Source: Parasediminibacterium sp046546515
GTDB taxonomy: Bacteria > Bacteroidota > Bacteroidia > Chitinophagales > Chitinophagaceae
DNA length: 64,000 nt
Direction: 5' to 3'
NCBI RefSeq assembly: GCF_046546515.1
Contig: NZ_JBKHKJ010000012.1
Span: forward strand, 72,798-136,797
The notes under the pieces are model-generated. The model was not told the DNA's origin. It made no database searches and saw nothing but the letters and a program-made list of their open reading frames with translations. The stretch's first letter is position 1. The number at the start of each line of letters is the position of its first letter. Position numbers and translations under genes: made by a program. This document shows, piece by piece, positions 25,174-34,870 of the stretch.

Positions 25174-25293
25174 TCTTTTTTTTTATATCTATGAGACGTT
25201 AAAATTGCAAGGGAAGTACCATGTCCCCACTTATTTTCTTTTTCTTGCTATGTTCCCCTTTGTTATGAATAATAAGGTAAATTGTACCTGTCC

Positions 25294-26508
25294 TTACAAC
25301 CTATTTAATATTTTGCTGCCTTTTAAATTTGGAGCAATGGGTGCATTTTTAATAATCCCAGTCAATTTTTTATGCCACGCCACATCAGCCCACATGCCCT
25401 TGAATTGGGGACCACAAAAGTTGCTGGTGCCTATAGCTACCCATTGCCCGGTAGCTGCTGCAGTGGTTACACCCAATTCACATAGGTCTTTCTCCCATTC
25501 CCAATTGAGCATCGGGTAATCTTTATAGTTTACTACGCCCCAGCACTCGGTAGTTATAAGCGGTTTTTTGGTAGCTTGGGTATCTGCTGCAAGCTGTTTA
25601 ATAGAAGATGTTAAAATATTATTCCAATACTCAGGCTTGCTTTTGTACAATGGTTCTGCTTTTTCAGCCAGGCTTTTTAAATCGCCTGTACTGAAGCCAT
25701 CCCAATTTATACCTACTGCATTGTTAAATTCTCCATTGTTCAAGCTGGCCATCCAAACATGCTGCTCCACAAAATCTAAGTAGGGCGTAGGGTTCTTTTG
25801 TAAAATTTTCTCTTCGTAATAGTCGAATGAAAACGTGAAAGGTATTGCTGGATAGTGCTTGTGCATTATTTCCATCGTTTCTTTCATCCATGTAGTGGAT
25901 GCTTCTATGCTCCAATTATGGCCGTCCCTCTTTGCTTTGAAAAAAGGGGTCCAAACATTGGCTGGCCATTCATTGCATAGATCTACATAAAGTATGGCAT
26001 CCAGCAGGTTTTCTTTTTTAATAATATCTAAAACAGCCAACCAATTGTTGGCCATTTTTGAAGGGGTATCTAAGGTGAGCCTTGTATTGTCCACATCTTC
26101 CCTGTACCAAGTAGATAGGCCAACTTTAATGTTTCTTTTTTTGCACTTGGCTATAAATTGGGTAAGCGATGGCTGCACTTGCACTTTTATGGTGGCGGGC
26201 GCTCCCCAATCGTATATGTCCCAAACGGGCAATAAAGTCCATTCTTTGGTTGCGTCTACAGCTATTAAATGTGGATAGGCATCTATGCGCACAGCATTGT
26301 AGCCGCGAAGTACCAATTCGTCCAAAGCTTTGTCCCAATCTTCGTAACTGCCGCCGGGCCAACGCCTTTCCAGCCAGCTAAACTCCCACATGGTAATGGC
26401 CAATGGGCGAACGGTTTTGGGCACATTAAAATTTGCTAGCCCTGTTTGGGCAGCCAATACTGCCATGGATGACAGTGAACTGTATTTGATGAAATCTTTT
26501 CTGTTCAT
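25294..26508 (-). CDS. Cellulase-like (clan GH-A fold) glycoside hydrolase
   Basis: 404 aa with an export-type N-terminus (MNRKDFIKYSSLSSMAVLAAQTGLA). A TIM-barrel of the Cellulase-like type (PF12876-like) is indicated by GYNAVRIDAYPHL, ILYVDLCNEWPANVW with the presumed acid/base Glu in NEW, FSFDYYEE, and LITTECWGVVNYKDYP with the presumed nucleophile Glu. Substrate unknown; sits between the lyase-like paralogues and the dioxygenase gene in one minus-strand array, so it likely acts on the same polysaccharide. Confidence 0.8.
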   Translation of the reverse strand: MNRKDFIKYSSLSSMAVLAAQTGLANFNVPKTVRPLAITMWEFSWLERRWPGGSYEDWDKALDELVLRGYNAVRIDAYPHLIAVDATKEWTLLPVWDIYDWGAPATIKVQVQPSLTQFIAKCKKRNIKVGLSTWYREDVDNTRLTLDTPSKMANNWLAVLDIIKKENLLDAILYVDLCNEWPANVWTPFFKAKRDGHNWSIEASTTWMKETMEIMHKHYPAIPFTFSFDYYEEKILQKNPTPYLDFVEQHVWMASLNNGEFNNAVGINWDGFSTGDLKSLAEKAEPLYKSKPEYWNNILTSSIKQLAADTQATKKPLITTECWGVVNYKDYPMLNWEWEKDLCELGVTTAAATGQWVAIGTSNFCGPQFKGMWADVAWHKKLTGIIKNAPIAPNLKGSKILNRL

Positions 26509-26518
26509 GATGTTTTTA

Positions 26519-27400
26519 TTAATCGTTTTTTATGGCATGTAAAACTTCTGGCCTTAAATAAGGATGGTTCATATCTACAATTGGCTTGTGGGCATAGGGA
26601 TCTGTTCCTGCCACCAGCACAATATCCCGTAAATCCTCGGTCAGTGGGAATTTGCCATCTTGGTCCCAAGGCAACATGCTCTCTGCGCTCATGTAATGGT
26701 TTACCAATGCCGTGCGGAAATCATCCTCGGTTTTGTTTCGCAAGGAACTGTGCAACAGGTATCCGTTGAAGAAAACAACATCTCCTTTTTGGGCTTCTAA
26801 AGGGATAACGTTTTCAGATGGGTAGCCACTTACATCAATGGTGTCTTCATCGGCATATTCATTGCTTTCGTTGATTGTTCTTGGCATTATGTAGGCGGGG
26901 TTTTGGCTGCCCGGCACCACCCATAGGCAACCATTTTCTACATTGGCATTGTCAATGGCTATCCATACGCCTGTTAAAGATTTGTCCCTAGTAGGTATAA
27001 AATACTCATCCTGGTGCCAGCTTTGCCCTGCCTTGCCAGAGCCTTTTACAAATAACATGCTCTGCATACATTTTACATTGGCGCTAATGATGCTGGTAAG
27101 CACGTCTAAAACGGCCTTGTGTGCCAAATATTTTTTAATAATAGGCGATATTTTATGGGGGAAATGGATAGCCACATACTTCTTTAAAATAGCATCGTCC
27201 GTTTCGCCATCTGCCACGGGTAGCAAGCCTTCTATATTGCCGTAAAAGCCTTTGAATATTTTTGCCGTGTCTTGTTTCAACTCTGCTATTTCTGCTTCGC
27301 TAAATAAATTTTTTACCACCAAATAACCATTTGTTGTATAAAAATCAATGTCTTGCTGGGTAATGTTTTGTAGGGCAGTGTTGCCGTTTGAATATTGCAT
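26519..27400 (-). CDS. Phytanoyl-CoA dioxygenase (PhyH) family Fe(II)/2-oxoglutarate enzyme
   Basis: 293 aa from ATG 27400; a TTG two codons earlier would overlap the MFS stop, whereas the ATG leaves 2 bases. Facial-triad motifs: HQDEYFIPTRDKSLTGVWIAID (His and Asp) and YLLHSSLRNKTEDDFRTALVNHY (distal His, and Arg for 2-oxoglutarate). No signal peptide, so cytoplasmic. Such enzymes hydroxylate small substrates; in a sugar locus it might modify or demethylate a released sugar (inference). Tightly packed behind the transporter. Confidence 0.85.
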   Translation of the reverse strand: MQYSNGNTALQNITQQDIDFYTTNGYLVVKNLFSEAEIAELKQDTAKIFKGFYGNIEGLLPVADGETDDAILKKYVAIHFPHKISPIIKKYLAHKAVLDVLTSIISANVKCMQSMLFVKGSGKAGQSWHQDEYFIPTRDKSLTGVWIAIDNANVENGCLWVVPGSQNPAYIMPRTINESNEYADEDTIDVSGYPSENVIPLEAQKGDVVFFNGYLLHSSLRNKTEDDFRTALVNHYMSAESMLPWDQDGKFPLTEDLRDIVLVAGTDPYAHKPIVDMNHPYLRPEVLHAIKND

Positions 27401-27402
27401 AA

Positions 27403-28788
27403 TCAATTATTTTTTACCAATAAGATTTCGAGTTGTTCCAATGTTTTGCCTTTGGTTTCGGGTACTTTTGTTTGTATGTAAATAAAGTAAAGCACACAGA
27501 AAAAAGCAAACAACAATAGGGTACTTGATGTGCCAAAATGTTGGTTGAGGATGGGGAATGAAAAGCTGGCAGCAAAATCGGCAAGCCATAAAACCAAAGT
27601 GGCAAACGACATAGCCAAGCCACGTATACGGTTGGGGAAAATTTCAGAAAGGATAACCCAAGTAACAGCACCCAAGCTGGCCGAAAAGCCTGCTATATAC
27701 AGCATTAAAAATATGAGGACTACATAGTAAGCAAAGAAATTTTGCTGGAAGCAGGCAGCCACTACTACCAGCGAAACAGCCATTACCGCACTACCCGTAA
27801 GCAGCAATTTTTTCCGCCCCAATTTATCTACCAGCCAAATGGCTACCAGTGTAAATAAAAACATCACTACACCTATTGCGATGGTTTGCATAGCAGCATC
27901 GGCAGTGCTTACGCCTGTGTTTTTGAATATTTCAGGGGCATAGTATAAAATGGCATTGATGCCTGTTATTTGCTGAAAAATAGCAATCACAATACCCATG
28001 CCCATTACTTTTCTAAAAGCAGGCAACAACAAATCTGCCCAGCTTTCTTTGGTGTCGTGGCTAAAGGTTTCGATAATAGATTTATACGTAGCATCTGCAT
28101 ATTCCTGTCCCCCTGTTTTTAGCAACACATCCAACCCTTTTGTTGTAAATACTTTATGAATGAGCCACCTAGGTGTTTCAGGCACAAGGAAAAGGGCAAA
28201 GAAAAACAGGGCTGCTGGCAATGCTTGAGAGGCAAACATCCAACGCCAGGCATCTTGGCCTAAGCCGGTTAATAAATAATTGATTACATAAGCTAGCAAT
28301 ACGCCTGCCACTATGGCCAATTGGTACAAGGCAACCATGCGGCCCCGATAAACGGCAGGCACGGTTTCGGCAATGTACATAGGCACTACCATCGCTGCTG
28401 CACCCACCGCCAGCCCGCCCACAATCCTGAAACTGATAAAAGTGAACAATGATGTAGCCATTGCCACGCCAACGCCAGTGCCAGCAAACAACAAGGCACA
28501 GCCAAACAATACCTTTTTCCTGCCAAACCTATCCGCCAGTTTGCCAGCCACCATTGCACCCAAGCCACAGCCTATTAAAATGCTGCTTACTGCCCAGCCA
28601 AGCATCAATTCGTCAAGCCCAAAATAGCTTTTGATAAAGGGGATGGTGCCAGATATAATGGCAGTATCAAAACCAAAAAGCAAACCACCCAAAGCGGCCA
28701 CGGTGCTTATAAGCAGCACATATTTTTTGTTGATGGCCACAGGGGTGTTCAATGGTAATGGTGCGCTATCGTTGCTTGCAAAAGCCAT
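27403..28788 (-). CDS. MFS sugar porter
   Basis: 461 aa, 12 predicted membrane segments. Sugar-porter signatures: GGLLFGFDTAIISGTIPFI in TM1, GKLADRFGRKKVLFG after TM2, AETVPAVYRGRMVALYQLAIVAG (the PESPR-like area), PETPRWLIHK before the central loop, QQITGINAILYYAPEIF in TM7, and VPETKGKTLEQLE at the C-terminus. Inner-membrane uptake of mono- or disaccharide. It takes the place of the SusC/SusD outer-membrane pair that is missing in this locus. Confidence 0.93.
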   Translation of the reverse strand: MAFASNDSAPLPLNTPVAINKKYVLLISTVAALGGLLFGFDTAIISGTIPFIKSYFGLDELMLGWAVSSILIGCGLGAMVAGKLADRFGRKKVLFGCALLFAGTGVGVAMATSLFTFISFRIVGGLAVGAAAMVVPMYIAETVPAVYRGRMVALYQLAIVAGVLLAYVINYLLTGLGQDAWRWMFASQALPAALFFFALFLVPETPRWLIHKVFTTKGLDVLLKTGGQEYADATYKSIIETFSHDTKESWADLLLPAFRKVMGMGIVIAIFQQITGINAILYYAPEIFKNTGVSTADAAMQTIAIGVVMFLFTLVAIWLVDKLGRKKLLLTGSAVMAVSLVVVAACFQQNFFAYYVVLIFLMLYIAGFSASLGAVTWVILSEIFPNRIRGLAMSFATLVLWLADFAASFSFPILNQHFGTSSTLLLFAFFCVLYFIYIQTKVPETKGKTLEQLEILLVKNN

Positions 28789-28815
28789 AGTAAATTTTTT
28801 GAAAAAGTTTGTTAA

Positions 28816-30018
28816 CTATCTTATCATTTCATCGGCTGCCACAATGATGATACCAGGCACAAAACCCATAAAACGTTCATCTATCTTATTTACTTGTTTT
28901 TGCTCGGCAGGCACAGCCCAGCCTGTATAGGCATTATGTACATTCCCTTTTTCATCTACACTTTTAAGTATAAAAGCCCATGCTTTGGCAAAAACTTCAT
29001 CATACTCATTAGGTATCCATCCTTTGCGTGTACCTTCTTTCAAAGCAGACAATACCATCGAGATGCTGGTAACTTCTTCAGGAGTTGATGGGTCATCTAC
29101 CAACACATGCAAGCCTCCACTTTTGCTCTGGTACTTTTTAACGCCATCTGCTATAATTTTCATGTTTTCTGCAATAGGCTTAAATTTTGGGTGGCTTGGT
29201 GGCAGGTAACGGAGCAGCCCAGCAATGGCCCATAAAAGCCAGCCTTGTGAACGGCACCAATAAGTAGTTGCGTTTTCGCCCTTGAACAAGCCCGTCCTTA
29301 CAAGTTTTTTTTCTTTGTCAAGAAAATATTTAATGCCCGCCTCTAATTGAAAAATGGCTTGTTTCCAGTAAATAGCGGCCACGTCTTTATCAGTGCATAA
29401 GGTTGCTGCAATAGCATTGGTTCGTGTGGCCCAATAAGCAGTATCGGGTATGGCAAAATTCATATAATTATAATCGTCGTGGGCTAACATGCCAAACCTA
29501 TCCCTCCCGGCGTAATGCAACACCGCATCTGCCACATCAAAACAAACTCTTTTTGCAGTGGCATCTTTATTTATTTTATACAGTTCATGCACAGGGAATG
29601 AGACGCCAAGGTTGGCAGAATAAATGACAAATGCTAGAGGCCCGTCCCTTAAAATCCTTGCCTTTGGGCCATCGTATTGTTTAAAATATTCCTCGTCAGT
29701 TAGCTTGCCATCATTTTCTATATGATACTTAAACCATTTGTCTGCAAACTCGTAGCCTTGTTTAAAACCCCTGTTTGCAAACCTCAATAAGCCTTCAATT
29801 TGAATGGAACCAAACCAATCGGTATTTACATCGCTGAACTTTTGTTTCAGCACATTTTCTACTAAAGCCCTAATATTTGAGGGCAAATTTTTGGGTAACC
29901 CATTATCGTTTTCAAAAAAACTTGTCAAATGATTTTCTGCAGCTTTAGATAGTAAGGGTGTTAACATACTGCCAGTACCCAACAGTGCTGCAAGGTTGGT
30001 AAATTCTCTTCTTTTCAT
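28816..30018 (-). CDS. Unsaturated uronyl hydrolase-like protein (GH88/GH105 family)
   Basis: 400 aa from ATG 30018 (MKRREFTNLAALLG), a Tat-like start; the longer frame begins at 30033. The six-hairpin alpha/alpha toroid family is indicated by GYEFADKWFKYHIENDG, DRFGMLAHDDYNYMNFAIPDTAYWAT, YWCRSQGWLLWAIAGLLRYLP and a C-terminal GFVPGIIIVAADEMIR. Family members remove the 4,5-unsaturated uronic acid left by polysaccharide lyases. With a heparinase II/III-type lyase next door the pathway is coherent: lyase then unsaturated uronyl hydrolase. Exact linkage not deducible. Confidence 0.82.
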   Translation of the reverse strand: MKRREFTNLAALLGTGSMLTPLLSKAAENHLTSFFENDNGLPKNLPSNIRALVENVLKQKFSDVNTDWFGSIQIEGLLRFANRGFKQGYEFADKWFKYHIENDGKLTDEEYFKQYDGPKARILRDGPLAFVIYSANLGVSFPVHELYKINKDATAKRVCFDVADAVLHYAGRDRFGMLAHDDYNYMNFAIPDTAYWATRTNAIAATLCTDKDVAAIYWKQAIFQLEAGIKYFLDKEKKLVRTGLFKGENATTYWCRSQGWLLWAIAGLLRYLPPSHPKFKPIAENMKIIADGVKKYQSKSGGLHVLVDDPSTPEEVTSISMVLSALKEGTRKGWIPNEYDEVFAKAWAFILKSVDEKGNVHNAYTGWAVPAEQKQVNKIDERFMGFVPGIIIVAADEMIR

Positions 30019-30045
30019 AATAGCAAATTGCAAATTGTTTATTGT

Positions 30046-30262
30046 GCATAGGTACTATTCAAAAAAGAAACAGGTGCTTACTTTTTTGCTGAATATGAAA
30101 ACTATTTTATTAAAATTGACATATTAATTGCATTTATTTGTTCAACCCTGATTTTGCATGTAGCCTCTACTACAAAAAATGCCCCTTAATGCCCATTCCT
30201 ATTTTATTAAAAAAAACCTTTACCACGCCATCTTTTGAAGTGCCACGACACGAGCATATTAC
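30046..30262 (+). pseudogene. Relic of a second AraC gene: promoter and first ~40 codons
   Basis: This stretch matches 32699-32912, the promoter and start of the intact AraC gene, nearly throughout: CATAGRTACTATT, GCTTACTTTTTTGCTGA, ATGAAAACTATTTTATTA, then words matching CTTAATGCCCAT, CAAAAACCTTTACC and TTTTGAAGTGCCA. In the intact gene the last words encode HTSFVAKTFTSPHFEVPW. The copy lacks its ATG (GCATGTAG instead of GCATGAAG) and has a stop and indels, so it is not translated. It sits directly upstream of the GH88-type gene, oriented away from it. Confidence 0.75.
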
Positions 30263-30291
30263 TTTAGGAATACTATCCATGTTTCTCTTTC

Positions 30292-32670
30292 TTATAATTT
30301 GATTATTTGGTACTGCCCGTTACCAACATTAAAATAAAGCAAGTGATTGGTACTTTCAATTAAAATTGGCTGTTGGCTTATATTGTTAGTGCATTGCACT
30401 TTCCATTTGCCATTCTGCACATCGGCAACCAACACTTTTAATGGGGTATTGCCAGTTATAGTCAATTCTAAATTTTCATTAACTACCTGCCCATCTTTGC
30501 TAAACAAAACCATCCGGTCGCCTAATATTGTACCTGTAAGTTTCGAGGTTTCTATTGCTTTGGCGGGCATTTGCTTATTACTTCTATCGTAGTCCATTAC
30601 CTGCATTACGTTTAAAAAATAATCTGTTTCGGCAGGTATTTTTGGCGATATTTCTATTCGCCAAACGGCACTGTCCCATGAGTTATTTGTAGCTTCAATT
30701 TGTTGCGGGTAATTTTCGCTATTCACAGTAAACTCGTTGCCCAACCCTCCAATTTTAGCAATAGAAAGGTTATTTGGCAAAGGCAGCAAAGTAGTGTTCA
30801 CCAATTGTCCATTGTAGCCTTTATTGCCACTCTTTGTTTTTAAAATATTTTGCTTAATAGAAGGTTCTTCTACGCAATGTAATAGCCATGTTTTCTTGAA
30901 ATTTTTATTGGTAGCCTCAACCCTGTCAAACACTATTAATGCAGCAGGGATGTCTTTATTGTGCAAGTTTAAAAACACAAAAGAACGCTGAAAGCTTTTT
31001 ATTTTTTTGGGATAAGCTTCTGCCAGTTCGCCTTTTAAATATGTATAGTCTGGTTGTAGCGAGTCTGGGCCAAACGAATGTGCCAACACAGCCCCTGTTT
31101 TATATCCCAGTGTAAGCAATTCATTCATATTTTCTGGCTCGTGCGCATCGCCTGGATAAGGTTGCCCACCATCATTGGTAATAGCCTTTCCATGCCATGT
31201 GAAATGCTCGCTGCTGTCGTACACAAGCATGGTATTGTGGGCAATGGTGCGCTGGCTATAGTTTTTGAAATGCTCGCTGGCATAGCCCCCTTTTTTGCCT
31301 TGGTAAATGCCGCTTTGCACTGCCAAAGGCCCTTTATAGTATAGTTGGAAACTGCCTGCATCTAAATGCTGGTGGTTGCTAAAATTGTACTCCTGCACTT
31401 TCATGGTAGCCACCACATCGTTTGATGCTATGCCATCCTCCCAGCCCGTCCTGGTAATCATTGCCCCCAATGGCATAGCAAAATATTTGGTTAATGGAAG
31501 GCTGGCTTTTGTAGCTTTTGTATCTATTGCCTTGGCATCAAAAAACAGGAAATCAAACAAATAATCTGGGGTTTCACCCAGCTTTCTTTCTTTAAAAGCC
31601 TCGTTTAATACAATGGCATTTTTATGATAAGCACCACTATATAGCAATGCGCTTTGCCCCAAACCCCACCATTTGCCAAAGGGTGTAAACTGTTCTGTGT
31701 AATCATCCCCATTGCGCATCAATTGTCCATCTGGCCTGCGGCTATAGATAAAATAATAGGGTATGCCCTGCTGCTGCTTGCCATAGAAATTTGGGTAGCC
31801 CATCCTGTCGAAAATAAATGTGGTAAACATGTCCCAATAAAACCGGTAAGCCCCGTAGGCACTGCCTTGGTGATGGTAATTGGCAGGATAAAAAAAGTTG
31901 CGGGCTGGTACAAATTCTGCCATCATCCTGCCTGCAATTCTGTTGTAAATAATGGGTTTTTCGTTGTAGGTGGCAATGCCAAATGAAAGCATGTCCCTAG
32001 CTAATTGCGCCTCTACTGTATGGCTGGTGATGGAGCTTCCTTTTATTTGTGGCCATTCAATTTCCATTTGCGTGGCAAGGGTTTCCATCCTGCCAATAAG
32101 GGTTGTTTTTTCTGCCGAGGAAAGCAAAGAGTAGCACCAATCGTATACCAATGAACCCGTTAAAATTGCCCTGCCCATTTCTCGGGTTAAATCGGGCGTT
32201 TTCTTGTCAAATTGTAGCGTGGCTAAATAATGAAGCGCCCCACTGGCAGCCGCTTTGCCCTGTTCTTCATTATGGTACAAGGCATACAACAAAGCTTTTG
32301 CTTCAATGGCATCCCTTACTTTTATATCGTTGTTTTGGATATTGCCCAATGGCAAATAACCATCTGTAACAAATTTAGATGCCTTTAGCAACTTTTCCCA
32401 GCAATCGTTTATTAAAGGACTAGTTGTTTTTTCTTTTAGCAAAGCAATATTTTTTAGGGTAAAGCACAAGCGTGGGTGCTCTGATGGTGGCGATGGAAGA
32501 ACCAAGTTTTTCCCTTCCCTTTCCGTTAATGGGGGATAGGCAATAGCCACAATGGCATTTGTATCAGTGGCTGCTGTTGTTACTCCTTGTCCATTAGCAA
32601 TAGTGCAATAACACATAACAAACAATAAAAAATGTAAACGAGCAAGCTGAGATGGCATCCATTGGGGCAT
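30292..32670 (-). CDS. Heparinase II/III-family polysaccharide lyase
   Basis: 792 aa with a signal peptide (MPQWMPSQLARLHFLLFVMCYCTIANG). N-terminal alpha-toroid from about residue 60 (SEHPRLCFTLKNIALLKEK). Catalytic-type residues His217 and Glu220 (SHTVEAQL) and Tyr272 (GSAYGAY) have the same mutual spacing as His202, Glu205 and Tyr257 of Pedobacter heparinase II as I recall them; the second-domain zinc/His motif is NFSNHQHLDAGSFQLYYKG (about 429-447). It would beta-eliminate a uronic-acid polysaccharide, giving unsaturated ends. Heparin, heparan, alginate or other substrates cannot be told apart. Confidence 0.88.
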   Translation of the reverse strand: MPQWMPSQLARLHFLLFVMCYCTIANGQGVTTAATDTNAIVAIAYPPLTEREGKNLVLPSPPSEHPRLCFTLKNIALLKEKTTSPLINDCWEKLLKASKFVTDGYLPLGNIQNNDIKVRDAIEAKALLYALYHNEEQGKAAASGALHYLATLQFDKKTPDLTREMGRAILTGSLVYDWCYSLLSSAEKTTLIGRMETLATQMEIEWPQIKGSSITSHTVEAQLARDMLSFGIATYNEKPIIYNRIAGRMMAEFVPARNFFYPANYHHQGSAYGAYRFYWDMFTTFIFDRMGYPNFYGKQQQGIPYYFIYSRRPDGQLMRNGDDYTEQFTPFGKWWGLGQSALLYSGAYHKNAIVLNEAFKERKLGETPDYLFDFLFFDAKAIDTKATKASLPLTKYFAMPLGAMITRTGWEDGIASNDVVATMKVQEYNFSNHQHLDAGSFQLYYKGPLAVQSGIYQGKKGGYASEHFKNYSQRTIAHNTMLVYDSSEHFTWHGKAITNDGGQPYPGDAHEPENMNELLTLGYKTGAVLAHSFGPDSLQPDYTYLKGELAEAYPKKIKSFQRSFVFLNLHNKDIPAALIVFDRVEATNKNFKKTWLLHCVEEPSIKQNILKTKSGNKGYNGQLVNTTLLPLPNNLSIAKIGGLGNEFTVNSENYPQQIEATNNSWDSAVWRIEISPKIPAETDYFLNVMQVMDYDRSNKQMPAKAIETSKLTGTILGDRMVLFSKDGQVVNENLELTITGNTPLKVLVADVQNGKWKVQCTNNISQQPILIESTNHLLYFNVGNGQYQIIKL

Positions 32671-32809
32671 GGCAAATTATTTTACAATCACAATAAGCTG
32701 CATAGATACTATTGAAAATATAAATAAAAGCTTACTTTTTGCTGACTATGAAAACTATTTTATTAGAATGGATGGATAAGTTGTATTTATTTGTACAAAA
32801 TTTTTTTGC

Positions 32810-33664
32810 ATGAAGCCATTGGTACAGAAACTCCCTCTTAATGCCCATACCTCTTTTGTTGCAAAAACCTTTACCTCGCCCCATTTTGAAGTGCCATGGC
32901 ACCAGCACATAGAGTATGAACTAATTTTGTTTACCCAAGGCAATGGCATGAGCTTTATAGGCAATTATGTAGGCGAGTTTAAAACCAATGATATTTTTTT
33001 TATTGGCAGCCAAGTGCCGCATACTTTTCAAAAGCAATACGATGGAATGGTGGGCAGTGCCGTGGTGGTGCAGTTTACAGATGATTTTTGGGGAAAGGCC
33101 TTTTTGGCATTGCCAGAGAGCAATGAACTTAAAGAACTATTCATGTTGTCAATCAAGGGCATTAGGATAGAAGGCGAAGCAAAGGCACAGCTTGCGGCAT
33201 TGATTGTGGCACTGGAAACAGCAACAGGTTTTTTACGCATTGGCATTTTGTGCGACTGCCTACAATTGATATTGGATGAAAAAGATAAAATAACACTCTC
33301 TACCGGGCAAATGAACTTAGTGAACACCAAGGACAAACAACGACTGGATGATACCATTCAATATACGATCAAGCATTTCCAGCAACCAATTACCTTAGCA
33401 GCAATTGCAAAAGTTGCCAATATGAGCGTCACTGCTTTTTGTGCCTATTTTAAAAAAAGCACCAAAAAACAGTATATCTCTTTTTTAAACGAAGTTAGGA
33501 TTGGCTATGCCTGTACCCAATTGCAGGAAACAGACAAGCCCATTATAGATATTTGCTATGACAGCGGTTTTAACACAGCCGTAAATTTCAACAAGCAATT
33601 TTTGAAAATAAAAGGCACAACCCCAAGCCAATTCAGAAGCAATTTTGGGAAACATATCATTTGA
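32810..33664 (+). CDS. AraC-family transcriptional regulator
   Basis: 284 aa. N-terminal cupin sensing domain (about 20-130) with FEVPWHQHIEYELILFTQGNGMSFIG and FIGSQVPHTFQK; C-terminal double helix-turn-helix (about 185-284) with ITLAAIAKVANMSVTAFCAYFKKSTKKQYISFLNEVRI and IIDICYDSGFNTAVNFNKQFLKIKGTTPSQFR. Divergent from the heparinase gene with a 139-base shared region; probably the activator of the catabolic cluster. A decayed copy of its promoter and start lies at 30046-30262. Confidence 0.92.
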   Translation: MKPLVQKLPLNAHTSFVAKTFTSPHFEVPWHQHIEYELILFTQGNGMSFIGNYVGEFKTNDIFFIGSQVPHTFQKQYDGMVGSAVVVQFTDDFWGKAFLALPESNELKELFMLSIKGIRIEGEAKAQLAALIVALETATGFLRIGILCDCLQLILDEKDKITLSTGQMNLVNTKDKQRLDDTIQYTIKHFQQPITLAAIAKVANMSVTAFCAYFKKSTKKQYISFLNEVRIGYACTQLQETDKPIIDICYDSGFNTAVNFNKQFLKIKGTTPSQFRSNFGKHII

Positions 33665-33981
33665 GTATAAACACTCAGATATATGATTTACTCATGTTAC
33701 GATTGATAACATCATTTTTCTTTTTTCTCCTTAAAACTTTATGCCTCTTTGTTTCTTCGTGACTTCGTCTCTGATTAACCAAACTTGCACCTAATTCCCA
33801 ATTCCTAATTAAATGCCCCATTGTGCAAAAAAGCTTATACCCCAGCTATACATTTCCACACAGTGGGATAAATAAACTTTCCCTTTAAATACTTTTTCAG
33901 TTGGTTTGAACGTTCATTATAGGGGATAGATGTGTGCCAGTAAATGAAACCTTGTTTTATCCATCCTAAATTTTGAAAGCT
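33665..33981. other. Intergenic region, no gene seen
   Basis: Contains TTTATGCCTCTTTGTTTCTTCGTGACTTCG-type words (about 33738-33770) and AATTCCCAATTCCTAATTA (about 33791-33809), both dispersed intergenic vocabularies in this window. No ORF, RNA gene or clear promoter was recognised. Confidence 0.4.
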
Positions 33982-34854
33982 ATGAACCATACCAGAGAAA
34001 TAAATGCGCTTTTTACCTTGATTGACGATCCGGACCAGGAAGTTTATGAAACAGTTTCAGACAGGATTGTTGGTTTTGGCAAAGCCATCATCCCCAATCT
34101 GGAAGACCTGTGGGAAAATACCCCAAGCGAGGATGTGCAAGAGCGCATAGAAACCCTGATACACCGCCTGCACTATACCGACCTAGTTGCAGACCTGGCA
34201 GAATGGAGGGACAGTGCCTACCACGACCTTTTGTTTGGGGCTTTGTTGGTAGCAAAATACCAGTACCCCGACCTGCAAAGCACGCCTGTATTGCAGGATA
34301 TTGAAAAAATAAGGCGCAATGTGTGGCTGGAACTGAATACTTTCCTCACGCCCTTAGAACATGCAAATGTGCTAAGCAGCATTATTTACAACTATTACAA
34401 CCTGAAAGGCAACGAGGTTACTTATAGCCAAAAAGATGATTTTTTCTTGAACAAAGTCTTGGCAAAAAAGAAGGGCAATGCTCTTACAAATGGCATTATT
34501 TACCAAGTGATGTGTGGGCTGCTAGACATTAATGCAAAAATTATCAATATACCCCGGCATTTTATCATTGCTTTTTACCATTCCGATTATGAAGTAGCTA
34601 CTTTTAAAGGCCACCCGCAAAATAAAATCCATTTTTTTGTAGATGCCACTACTGGGCAGGCATATAGCCACGCAGAGGTTGAAAATTACCTCCACAAAAT
34701 GTCTCTGCCCAATGCGCAGCAATATTACAAGCCCCTTAGCCACAAAAAGATTATACAGGTATTGCTGGAAGAATTGAGCAAGTGCTACAGCCTGCCTTCG
34801 GAGGCGGATAGCCAAAGGGAAATATTATCCTTGGTAGCCTTGCTGGATAAGTAG
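33982..34854 (+). CDS. SirB1/transglutaminase-like core protein
   Basis: 290 aa from ATG 33982 (the frame can begin at TTG 33973). The first ~100 residues are helical with HEAT-like content (NALFTLIDDPDQEVYETVSDRIVGFG). The second half fits the transglutaminase-like core of SirB1 proteins: HANVLSSIIYNYYNLKGNEVTY, a Cys in YQVMCGLLDINAKIINIP, RHFIIAFYHS with His, and FFVDATTGQ with Asp, a plausible Cys-His-Asp set. Substrate unknown; cytoplasmic. Followed by a strong palindrome acting as terminator. Confidence 0.75.
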   Translation: MNHTREINALFTLIDDPDQEVYETVSDRIVGFGKAIIPNLEDLWENTPSEDVQERIETLIHRLHYTDLVADLAEWRDSAYHDLLFGALLVAKYQYPDLQSTPVLQDIEKIRRNVWLELNTFLTPLEHANVLSSIIYNYYNLKGNEVTYSQKDDFFLNKVLAKKKGNALTNGIIYQVMCGLLDINAKIINIPRHFIIAFYHSDYEVATFKGHPQNKIHFFVDATTGQAYSHAEVENYLHKMSLPNAQQYYKPLSHKKIIQVLLEELSKCYSLPSEADSQREILSLVALLDK

Positions 34855-34870
34855 CACGTTTAAATAGTAT

